A DNA stretch of 64,000 nt from the NCBI RefSeq assembly GCF_002891295.1, contig NZ_LGUI01000011.1:1-64000 (forward strand). The letters run 5' to 3'. Positions 57,688-64,000 of the stretch are shown here, one piece after another (the first letter of the stretch is position 1; each line of letters opens with the position of its first letter). The notes below the pieces were generated by a model. That model was not told where the DNA came from. It ran no database searches and was given only the letters and a program-made list of their open reading frames with translations. Made by a program: the position numbers and the translations under genes. The DNA comes from Streptomyces eurocidicus. Lineage in GTDB: Bacteria > Actinomycetota > Actinomycetes > Streptomycetales > Streptomycetaceae.

Positions 57688-58446
57688 ATGCCGCAGTCCG
57701 TCGACCGCGCCCTCGACGTCCTGGACGCCGTCGCGGGCTCCGACGGCCCCGTGAGCGCCAAGGCGCTCGCCCGGCGGACCGGCTGCGCGCTCTCCACGGT
57801 CTACGAACTGCTGGGCGCCCTCACCGCGCGCGGGCACCTCGTGCGCACCGCCGCCGGCTGGACCCTCGGCTATCGCGTCCCCTCCCTGCACCGCGCCTTC
57901 CAGCGCCAGATGCGGCTGGACGAGGAGGTGCACGGGCTGCTGCTGAAGGCCCGGCGGACGGTGGGCGCGGACACCTACTTCAGCGCCTACCGCGACGGCG
58001 AGATCGCGGTGCTCGCCGGAGCGTCCGACACGGCCGCCCCCACCGGCGGCTTCTCCCTCGGCCGGGACGCCGACGGGCACGCCACGGCGCACGGCAAGGT
58101 GCTGCTCTCCGCCCTCCCCCGCGCGGCCCGGCTGCGCTATCTCTCCGGCACCGGCATGCGCGCGATCACGCCCCGCACCATCACCTCGCCCGACCGGCTG
58201 GACGCGGAGCTGCGGCGGGTGCGGCGCCATGGGGTCGCCGTGGAGGTGGAGGAGTGCGCGCCGGGCGTGGCCTGTGTGGCCGTGCCCGTACCGGCCGCGG
58301 ACGGCGCCCGCACGGCCGTCTCGGTCGCGCTGCCGCTGGCCGACTTCGAGCGCCGGGGGGACCGGGTGGCCGAGGTCCTCCGCCATGTGGCGGCCGAGGC
58401 CGGGAGGTTGGCGACCGCGCGCCCCGTCGGCACTACCGGCGGGTAA
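57688..58446 (+). CDS. IclR-family transcriptional regulator
   Basis: 252 residues. HTH (about 1-60) with VSAKALARRTGCALSTVYELLGAL, effector domain (75-240) with GFSLGRDADGHATAHGKVLLSALP and CVAVPVPAADGARTAVSVALP. Compared with typical IclR proteins the N-terminus begins directly with PQSVDRALDVLDAV. It lies upstream of the carboxylase alpha gene with 314 bases between; the region holds a palindrome and could be a target. ATG 57688 with GAAGGAGC upstream. Confidence 0.85.
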   Translation: MPQSVDRALDVLDAVAGSDGPVSAKALARRTGCALSTVYELLGALTARGHLVRTAAGWTLGYRVPSLHRAFQRQMRLDEEVHGLLLKARRTVGADTYFSAYRDGEIAVLAGASDTAAPTGGFSLGRDADGHATAHGKVLLSALPRAARLRYLSGTGMRAITPRTITSPDRLDAELRRVRRHGVAVEVEECAPGVACVAVPVPAADGARTAVSVALPLADFERRGDRVAEVLRHVAAEAGRLATARPVGTTGG

Positions 58447-58760
58447 GGCCGCGATACCGGACGGCGGACCGGCCCGCCGTCCACCGTGACAGCCCGTGGG
58501 GCACGCAAACTTTGCGCCACCCCTTCGTAGGGACTCCACAAAGAATGCGCGGCGACGCTCCCGGACGATCACCGAGATCTAGCCCACACGAAAGGATCAC
58601 CCCGGGCCCTCAAACCCGGCGTACCGTGGGATAACTGGGGACTTATGCCCGTGCACGCCCCGCCGTTCACCCTCCGTGTGGGCAACCTCACCCCCGGAGT
58701 CGGGTCGGCACAGAGTGTCGCTGGTACCTAAACTCACGTTGTTTCAAGGAGGGAGCCATC
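58447..58760. promoter_or_regulatory. Carboxylase alpha promoter region with CGCAAACTTTGCG palindrome
   Basis: This 314-base gap has no gene. A perfect 13-bp palindrome CGCAAACTTTGCG lies at 58504-58516, unusual for its AT centre. A candidate promoter lies further on (GATAACT near 58630). The ribosome site AAGGAGG at 58747 precedes the GTG at 58761. The palindrome could bind the IclR regulator before it or the TetR regulator after it. Confidence 0.4.
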
Positions 58761-60515
58761 GTGCGCAAGGTGCTCATCGCCAACCGAGGCGAAATCGCTG
58801 TCCGCGTCGCTCGTGCGTGCCGGGACGCCGGGATCGGAAGTGTGGCGGTCTACGCCGATCCGGATCGTGACGCGTTGCATGTCCGTGCGGCCGACGAGGC
58901 GTACGCGCTGGGCGGTGACACCCCGGCGACGAGTTACCTGGATGTGGCCAAGGTCCTCGCCGCGGCCGCGGAGTCGGGTGCGGACGCTGTTCACCCGGGT
59001 TACGGATTCCTGTCGGAGAACGCTGATTTCGCGCAGGCGGTCCTGGACGCGGGGCTGACGTGGATCGGTCCGCCGCCGCAGGCGATCCGGGATCTGGGTG
59101 ACAAGGTGGCGGCCCGTCATATCGCGCAGCGCGCGGGTGCCCCTTTGGTGGCCGGTACGCCGGATCCGGTGTCGGGTGCGGAGGAGGTCGTGGCCTTCGC
59201 GGAGGAGCATGGTCTGCCGATCGCGATCAAGGCCGCGTTCGGTGGTGGCGGGCGTGGTCTGAAGGTCGCCCGCACGCTTCAGGAGGTGCCCGAGCTCTAC
59301 GATTCCGCGGTGCGTGAGGCGGTGGCCGCGTTCGGGCGTGGTGAGTGCTTCGTCGAGCGTTATCTGGACCGTCCCCGGCATGTGGAGACGCAGTGCCTGG
59401 CGGACAAGCACGGCAATGTGGTGGTGGTCTCCACGCGTGACTGCTCGCTGCAGCGCCGGCACCAGAAGCTGGTCGAGGAGGCTCCGGCGCCGTTCTTGTC
59501 GGCGGAGCAGAACGCGGAGCTCTACCGTGCCTCGAAGGCCATTTTGAAGGAGGCCGGGTACGAGGGTGCGGGGACGTGTGAGTTCCTGGTGGGCCAGGAC
59601 GGGACGATCTCGTTCCTGGAGGTCAACACCCGTCTGCAGGTCGAGCACCCGGTGACCGAGGAGGTCACGGGTATCGATCTGGTGCGGGAGATGTTCCGTA
59701 TCGCCGATGGTGAGGAGCTCGGTTACGGTGACCCGGCGGTGCGGGGGCACTCGTTCGAGTTCCGTATCAATGGTGAGGACCCGGGCCGTAACTTCCTGCC
59801 CGCTCCGGGCACGGTGACGCGTTTCGATGCTCCGTCGGGTCCGGGTGTGCGGCTGGACGCGGGCGTGGAGTCGGGTTCGGTGATCGGCCCGGCGTGGGAC
59901 TCGCTGCTGGCGAAGCTGATCGTGACCGGTGCCAGCCGTGAGCAGGCGCTGCAGCGTGCGGCGCGTGCGCTGGGTGAGTTCACGGTCGAGGGTATGGCCA
60001 CCGCGATCCCCTTCCACCGCGCGGTCGTCACCGACGAGGCGTTCACCTCCGACCCGTTCAGGGTCCACACGCGGTGGATCGAGACGGAGTTCGAGAACAC
60101 GATCCCCGCGTTCGCGGGTGCGGTCGTGGAGGACGAGGAAGAGGCCCCGGGCCGGGAGACGGTCGTGGTGGAGGTGGGTGGCAAGCGGCTGGAGGTGTCG
60201 CTGCCGTCCTCGCTGGGCATGACGATCGCCCGGACCGCTGCCGCGGGTGGGGCGAAGCCGAAGCGTCGTGCGGCGAAGAAGGCGGGTTCGGCGGCGTCGG
60301 GTGACGCGCTGGCCTCGCCGATGCAGGGCACGATCGTGAAGGTCGCGGTCGAGGAGGGCCAGGAGGTCGCCGAGGGCGATCTGATCGTGGTCCTGGAAGC
60401 GATGAAGATGGAGCAGCCGCTGAACGCGCACCGCGCGGGCACGGTCAAGGGCATCACCGCCGAGGTCGGTGCCTCCGTCTCCTCCGGCGCCGTCATCTGC
60501 GAGATCAAGGACTGA
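58761..60515 (+). CDS. accA2: Acyl-CoA carboxylase alpha subunit (biotin carboxylase + biotin carrier)
   Basis: 584 residues. Biotin carboxylase domain about 1-450: NRGEIAVRVARACRDAG, VHPGYGFLSENADFA, AAFGGGGRGLKV (ATP loop) and EVNTRLQVEHPVTEEVTGIDLV. Biotin carrier domain about 510-584 with SPMQGTIVKVAVEEGQEV and the biotinylated Lys in LEAMKMEQPL. Supplies carboxybiotin to PccB and other beta subunits. Most of the gene uses more T-ending codons (GGT, CGT, GAT) than its neighbours. GTG 58761, ribosome site AAGGAGG. Symbol follows S. coelicolor AccA2, from memory. Confidence 0.92.
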   Translation: MRKVLIANRGEIAVRVARACRDAGIGSVAVYADPDRDALHVRAADEAYALGGDTPATSYLDVAKVLAAAAESGADAVHPGYGFLSENADFAQAVLDAGLTWIGPPPQAIRDLGDKVAARHIAQRAGAPLVAGTPDPVSGAEEVVAFAEEHGLPIAIKAAFGGGGRGLKVARTLQEVPELYDSAVREAVAAFGRGECFVERYLDRPRHVETQCLADKHGNVVVVSTRDCSLQRRHQKLVEEAPAPFLSAEQNAELYRASKAILKEAGYEGAGTCEFLVGQDGTISFLEVNTRLQVEHPVTEEVTGIDLVREMFRIADGEELGYGDPAVRGHSFEFRINGEDPGRNFLPAPGTVTRFDAPSGPGVRLDAGVESGSVIGPAWDSLLAKLIVTGASREQALQRAARALGEFTVEGMATAIPFHRAVVTDEAFTSDPFRVHTRWIETEFENTIPAFAGAVVEDEEEAPGRETVVVEVGGKRLEVSLPSSLGMTIARTAAAGGAKPKRRAAKKAGSAASGDALASPMQGTIVKVAVEEGQEVAEGDLIVVLEAMKMEQPLNAHRAGTVKGITAEVGASVSSGAVICEIKD

Positions 60516-60534
60516 CGCGTCCCCCGAGAACCAC

Positions 60535-60571
60535 CCGAGGGCCCCGCCGGAGCACCGGCCGGGGCCCTCGG
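60535..60571 (+). terminator. Terminator after the carboxylase alpha gene
   Basis: CCGAGGGCCCCG-CCGG (60535-60550) pairs with CCGG-C-CGGGGCCCTCGG (60555-60571), one bulged base, loop AGCA; 20 bases after the stop codon. Confidence 0.85.
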
Positions 60572-60649
60572 TCCTACCCGGGCGGGCGGCGTACGGCCGG
60601 GCCGGTGGCATTCTTGACTCGCGGGGAGCGAGAGGGAGGATCGACGGCA

Positions 60650-61246
60650 ATGGCCACGGAGATCACACAGGCGTCACCACGCCCCATGCGCGCGGACGCG
60701 CGGCGCAACTACGAGCGGCTGCTCGCGGAGGCCCGTACCGCCTTCACCGCGCACGGCACGGACGCCTCCCTCGAGGACATCGCCCGCCGGGCGGGCGTGG
60801 GCATCGGAACGCTCTACCGCCACTTCCCCAACCGCACGGCGCTGATGAGCGCCGTCTTCCAGGGCGAGGTCGACGGGCTGCTCACCCGCTCCCGCGAGCT
60901 GCTGGCCTCCCCCGAGCCGTGCCGGGCGCTGGTGGACTGGCTGCGCGCCATCGTGGCGCACGCCAGCACCTACCGCGGGCTCTCCCGGGCCCTGATGGCC
61001 GCGCAGACCGACGAGGCGTCGGCGCTGTCCCGGTGCAGCCTGCCGATGCGCGACGCGGGCAGCAGGCTGCTCGGCCGCGCCCAGCAGGCCGGGGCGGTCC
61101 GCGCCGACGTGGACATCGCGGACCTGATGCAGCTGACGAACGCGATCTCACTGGCGGTCGAGCAGTCCCCGGACGACCCGGGGCTCGCGGACCGCCTGCT
61201 GATGCTGACCCTGAGCGGCCTCAAGGCGGTGCCCGCAGGCGACTGA
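60650..61246 (+). CDS. TetR-family transcriptional regulator
   Basis: 198 residues. HTH: FTAHGTDASLEDIARRAGVGIGTLYRHFPNRTALM (core ARRAGVGIGTLYRHFPNR). The ligand domain shares the CRALVDWLRAIVAHASTYRGLSRALMAA and TNAISLAVEQSPDDP segments of the SACE_7040-like subgroup. ATG 60650 after AGGGAGGA; an in-frame ATG at 60605 is less likely. Terminates 16 bases before the convergent DeoR gene. Targets unknown. Confidence 0.86.
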   Translation: MATEITQASPRPMRADARRNYERLLAEARTAFTAHGTDASLEDIARRAGVGIGTLYRHFPNRTALMSAVFQGEVDGLLTRSRELLASPEPCRALVDWLRAIVAHASTYRGLSRALMAAQTDEASALSRCSLPMRDAGSRLLGRAQQAGAVRADVDIADLMQLTNAISLAVEQSPDDPGLADRLLMLTLSGLKAVPAGD

Positions 61247-61262
61247 GGGCACCGCACAGGCC

Positions 61263-62276
61263 CTACCGGCGGCGCGGCGCCAGGTCCGCCACCCTCGCCG
61301 TCGACTGGTCGCCCAGCGACACCGCGCTACGGAGCTGCGGCCCGGCCGGCCCGCCCTGCCCCGGGCCGGGCGGCTGCCCGCCCAGCGGGTGCGTGCGGCG
61401 CTGGCCCGGCAGCGGCGGAACGTCCCGGCGCCGCGCCGGCGGCCCCACCTCCCCGCCGCCCGCGACGCCCGACGGCCCCGAGCCCGACCCCGCGCCGGGC
61501 CCGGCGACCGAGATATGGACGCCCTGGTCCGCCAGGGCCTGGAGCTCCGTGGCGGCGCGGTCGTCGTGCGGCGGCGGCTCGTCCGTCACCAGGCGCGTGA
61601 TCACGTCCGTGGGCACCGTCTGGAACATGGTGTCGGTGCCCAGCTTCGTATGGTCCGCGAGGACCACCACCTCGGCGGCGGCCTGCACCAGCGCCCGGTC
61701 CACGCTCGCGGAGAGCATGTTGGACGTGGACAGCCCGCGCTCGGCGGTCAGCCCGCTCCCGGACAGGAAGGCTCTGGTCACGCGCAGACCGTGCAGGGAC
61801 TGCTCCGCGCCGCTGCCCACCAGGGCGTAGTTGGACCCGCGCAGCGTGCCGCCGGTCATGACGACCTCGACCCGGTTGGCGTGCGCCAGCGCCTGCGCGA
61901 CGAGCAGGGAGTTGGTGACCACGGTCAGACCCGGCACGCGCGCGAGCCGGCGGGCCAGCTCCTGCGTGGTCGTGCCGGCGCCGACGACGACGGCTTCGCC
62001 CTCTTCGACGAAGCTCGCCGCCAGATCGGCGATGGCCGTCTTTTCCGCGGTCGCTAGATGGGATTTCTGCGGGAAGCCGGACTCCCTGGTGAAACCGCCC
62101 GGCAGCACCGCACCGCCGTGCCGGCGGTCGAGCAGTCCTTCTGCCTCCAATGCCCGCACGTCCCGCCGTACGGTCACTTCGGAGGTCTGGACGACACGGG
62201 CGAGCTCACGGAGCGAAACCGCTCCGTTGGCACGCACCATTTCGAGGATCAATTGACGACGTTCTGCAGCGAACAC
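61263..62276 (-). CDS. DeoR-family transcriptional regulator with Pro/Gly-rich tail
   Basis: 337 residues. HTH about 1-55 (VSLRELARVVQTSEVTVRRDVRALEAEGLLDRRHGGA, typical DeoR), sensor domain 70-240 (VVVGAGTTTQELARRL, VVTNSLLVAQAL, GGTLRGSNYALVG, HTKLGTDTMFQTVP). DeoR proteins respond to sugar phosphates. The last 75 residues (GPGAGSGSGPSGVAGGG, PPLPGQRRTHPLGGQPPGPG) are low complexity and not part of the fold. GTG at 62274-62276 (VFAAERRQLIL) is the usual family start; ATG 62303 is an alternative. Confidence 0.85.
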   Translation of the reverse strand: MFAAERRQLILEMVRANGAVSLRELARVVQTSEVTVRRDVRALEAEGLLDRRHGGAVLPGGFTRESGFPQKSHLATAEKTAIADLAASFVEEGEAVVVGAGTTTQELARRLARVPGLTVVTNSLLVAQALAHANRVEVVMTGGTLRGSNYALVGSGAEQSLHGLRVTRAFLSGSGLTAERGLSTSNMLSASVDRALVQAAAEVVVLADHTKLGTDTMFQTVPTDVITRLVTDEPPPHDDRAATELQALADQGVHISVAGPGAGSGSGPSGVAGGGEVGPPARRRDVPPLPGQRRTHPLGGQPPGPGQGGPAGPQLRSAVSLGDQSTARVADLAPRRR

Positions 62277-62383
62277 GAAACCGACAGTAACGCCAACGAC
62301 CATCCGTTTTCAGCAGGTTGCAGCAATTAACGGAAGTTGTCCGCTCCCGAACGCAAGAAGTGGTATGGGCGAACTCCTGAGCC

Positions 62384-63841
62384 CTAAGCCTCACGCTGCG
62401 TCTGCTGTGTCTTCCGGGTGTGCAGCTGCCGCGCCACCTCGGCGAGCGAACCGGACAGCGACGGATAGACGGTGAACGCGTTGGCGATCTGCTCCACGGT
62501 CAGGTTGTTGTCGACCGCGATCGCGATGGGGTGAATGAGCTCACTGGCCCGCGGCGCGACCACCACACCACCGACCACGATGCCCGTGCCGGGCCGGCAG
62601 AACATCTTCACGAAGCCGTCGCGAATGCCCTGCATCTTGGCGCGCGGATTCCGCAGCAGCGGAAGCTTCACCATCCGGGCGTCAATCTTGCCGCTGTCGA
62701 CATCGGCCTGGGTATACCCGACTGTCGCAATCTCCGGATCCGTAAATACGTTCGCGGATACAGCCTTGAGATTCAGCGGGGCCACCGCGTCGCCCAGGAA
62801 GTGGTACATCGCGATGCGGCCCTGCATGGCCGCGACCGACGCCAGCGCCAGCACGCCCGTGCAGTCGCCCGCCGCGTAGACGCCCGGCGCGCTCGTCCGC
62901 GAGACCCGGTCCGTCCAGACGTGCCCGGACTCCTTGAGCCGGACCCCGGACTCCTCCAGACCCATCCCGGCCGTGTTGGGGATCGAGCCGACCGCCATCA
63001 GGCAGTGCGTACCGCTGATGACGCGCCCGTCGGCGAGGGTGACCTCCACCCGGTCACCCACGCGCTTCGCGGACTGCGCCCGCGACCGCGCCATGACGTT
63101 CATGCCGCGCCGCCGGAAGACGTCCTCCAGGACGGCGGCCGCGTCGGGGTCCTCACCGGGCAGCACCCGGTCGCGCGAGGACACCAGCGTCACCTTGGAC
63201 CCCAGCGCCTGATAGGCACCGGCGAACTCGGCGCCGGTCACACCGGAGCCGACCACGATGAGCTCCTCGGGGAGCTCCTCCAGGTCGTAGACCTGCGTCC
63301 AGTTCAGGATGCGCTCGCCGTCCGGCAGGGCGTCCGGGATCTCCCGGGGGTGGGCGCCCGTGGCGATCAGCACGGCGTCGGCGACGAGGGTCTCCTCGGT
63401 GCCGTCCGCGGCGCGCACCACGACCTTGCGCGAGCCGTCCGCCGCCTGGTTCGGCTCCAGCCGGCCCCGGCCGCGCAGCACCCGGGCACCCGCGCGGGTG
63501 ACCGAGGCGGCGATGTCGTGCGACTGCGCCAGGGCGAGCCGCTTCACCCGCCGGTTGACCTTGCCCAGGTCCACGCCGACGACGCGCGCCGCCTGCTCCA
63601 GGTGCGGCGTGTCGTCGGCGACGATGATCCCCAGCTCCTCGTACGAGGAGTCGAAGGTCGTCATCACCTCAGCCGTCGCAATGAGCGTCTTCGAGGGCAC
63701 GCAGTCGGTGAGCACCGACGCCCCGCCCAGACCGTCGCAGTCGACGACGGTCACCTCCGCGCCGAGCTGTGCGGCGACGAGCGCCGCCTCATAGCCGCCG
63801 GGTCCGCCACCGATGATCACGATCCGAGTCACGTACTCCAT
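62384..63841 (-). CDS. lpdA: NAD(P)H dehydrogenase of the flavin disulfide-reductase family (LpdA-like)
   Basis: 485 residues. FAD-binding IVIIGGGPGGYEAALVAAQ at the N-terminus, NAD(P)H-binding LIVVGSGVTGAEFAGAYQALGS, GVYAAGDCTG and a C-terminal dimer domain. The redox-active CxxxxC of lipoamide dehydrogenases is not intact: GGASVLTDCVPSK has Ser42 in place of the first Cys. It therefore cannot reduce disulfides in the usual way; mycobacterial LpdA with the same change is an NAD(P)H:quinone reductase, and a like role is expected. ATG 63839-63841; GTG 63832 is an alternative. Confidence 0.88.
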   Translation of the reverse strand: MEYVTRIVIIGGGPGGYEAALVAAQLGAEVTVVDCDGLGGASVLTDCVPSKTLIATAEVMTTFDSSYEELGIIVADDTPHLEQAARVVGVDLGKVNRRVKRLALAQSHDIAASVTRAGARVLRGRGRLEPNQAADGSRKVVVRAADGTEETLVADAVLIATGAHPREIPDALPDGERILNWTQVYDLEELPEELIVVGSGVTGAEFAGAYQALGSKVTLVSSRDRVLPGEDPDAAAVLEDVFRRRGMNVMARSRAQSAKRVGDRVEVTLADGRVISGTHCLMAVGSIPNTAGMGLEESGVRLKESGHVWTDRVSRTSAPGVYAAGDCTGVLALASVAAMQGRIAMYHFLGDAVAPLNLKAVSANVFTDPEIATVGYTQADVDSGKIDARMVKLPLLRNPRAKMQGIRDGFVKMFCRPGTGIVVGGVVVAPRASELIHPIAIAVDNNLTVEQIANAFTVYPSLSGSLAEVARQLHTRKTQQTQREA

Positions 63842-64000
63842 TGTCCCGCACCCATCAAAGCGACTTCTCCCGGGGCCTCCTCCGGGGAATACGTACCTGA
63901 ATGCGTACGTCCATCCGTGCGAGGACCGGCAGGAGGTTCCGGACGAACCTCCCTTCGAGCCTGCCATCCCAAATGCCGTTCCGCCTCACTCCCGTACCCT
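63842..64000. other. Right-edge sequence without a recognised gene
   Basis: The last 159 bases show no frame that can be assigned. They include the presumed promoter of the minus-strand lpdA-like gene and may contain the 5' region of a gene outside the window. Confidence 0.4.

Noticed and set aside
62384..63841. Dihydrolipoamide dehydrogenase of a 2-oxoacid complex
   Set aside because: The first cysteine of the redox pair is serine (Ser42), and no E1/E2 genes are near.
1..64000. Secondary-metabolite gene cluster, prophage or integrative element
   Set aside because: No PKS/NRPS/terpene core, phage structural gene, integrase, transposase or tRNA attachment site was found; the ABC exporter and regulators alone do not make a cluster.

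Overview
High-GC actinomycete chromosome, almost certainly Streptomyces. Third codon positions are strongly G/C biased, GTG starts are common, intergenic regions carry long GC-rich palindromes, and the families are typical of the genus: PEP carboxykinase (GTP), mycothiol S-conjugate amidase, three-part acyl-CoA carboxylase, ClpP3/ClpP4/PopR, CdgE-type GGDEF protein, class III adenylate cyclase and several IclR/TetR/MarR regulators. From memory, much of the order between about 16.7 kb and the right end follows the S. coelicolor core around SCO4979 down to SCO4919, with local insertions (ClpP3/P4/PopR, a penicillin-binding protein, a carbonic anhydrase/SulP pair); this needs a synteny check.

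Layout. 0-3.4 kb: remnant of a Tad/Flp-pilus operon (hypothetical protein, CpaB-like, CpaE/TadZ-like) on the minus strand. It runs straight into the C-terminal third of an unrelated acyl-CoA dehydrogenase near base 457, so this is a rearrangement or assembly joint. 3.7-8.0 kb: exported hydrolases (GH18 chitinase, trypsin-like protease, zinc carboxypeptidase). 8.2-8.6 kb: two coupled small zinc-ribbon proteins. 8.7-14.9 kb: a divergent module that looks like D-amino-acid salvage (RidA, IclR regulator, enlarged PfkB kinase; PLP deaminase and N-acyl-D-amino-acid deacylase), with a palindromic candidate operator between the arms. 14.9-24.9 kb: aminotransferase, small unknown protein behind a hairpin that hides its Shine-Dalgarno, pckG, HlyIII/PAQR protein, TetR, YyaL-type thioredoxin-fold protein, Mca, DUF4307, GreA. 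25-34.4 kb: drug-type ABC exporter, threonine deaminase, MarR, putative sigma-like protein with a coupled membrane partner, metB, TPR-like protein, MsrA, Tat-exported deaminase. 34.6-36.4 kb: clpP3-clpP4 and popR. 36.6-42.7 kb: membrane L7/L12-like protein, methyltransferase, AraC regulator with a His-rich repeat tail, DUF2786 protein, L,D-transpeptidase lipoprotein, small cell-surface protein. 42.7-48.1 kb: hutH, cdgE, enoyl-CoA hydratase, cya. 48.2-51 kb: birA, pccB, pccE. 51.1-57.6 kb: small membrane protein, class B PBP, secreted small protein, carbonic anhydrase, SulP transporter, Maf, secreted small protein, DJ-1/PfpI. 57.7 kb to end: IclR, biotinylated carboxylase alpha subunit, TetR, DeoR, flavin disulfide-reductase-like NAD(P)H dehydrogenase.

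How parts work together. birA, pccB/pccE and the alpha subunit at 58.8 kb supply a complete acyl-CoA carboxylase: biotin ligase, carboxyltransferase, epsilon subunit, biotin carboxylase/carrier. The carbonic anhydrase and SulP transporter next door could provide bicarbonate, its substrate (inference). PopR, its degron-like C-terminus and two tandem palindromes before clpP3 recreate the ClpP3/P4 back-up protease circuit known from S. lividans.

Most unusual: (1) repeated in-frame tandem DNA expansions inside otherwise normal genes (9 bp x 13 in the PfkB kinase, 30 bp x 8.6 in the AraC regulator, shorter ones elsewhere); (2) tandem 16-, 25- and 33-bp repeats in promoter regions; (3) three copies of one long palindromic intergenic element; (4) the abrupt gene junction at the left edge. 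No rRNA, tRNA, transposase, CRISPR array or secondary-metabolite cluster was seen.
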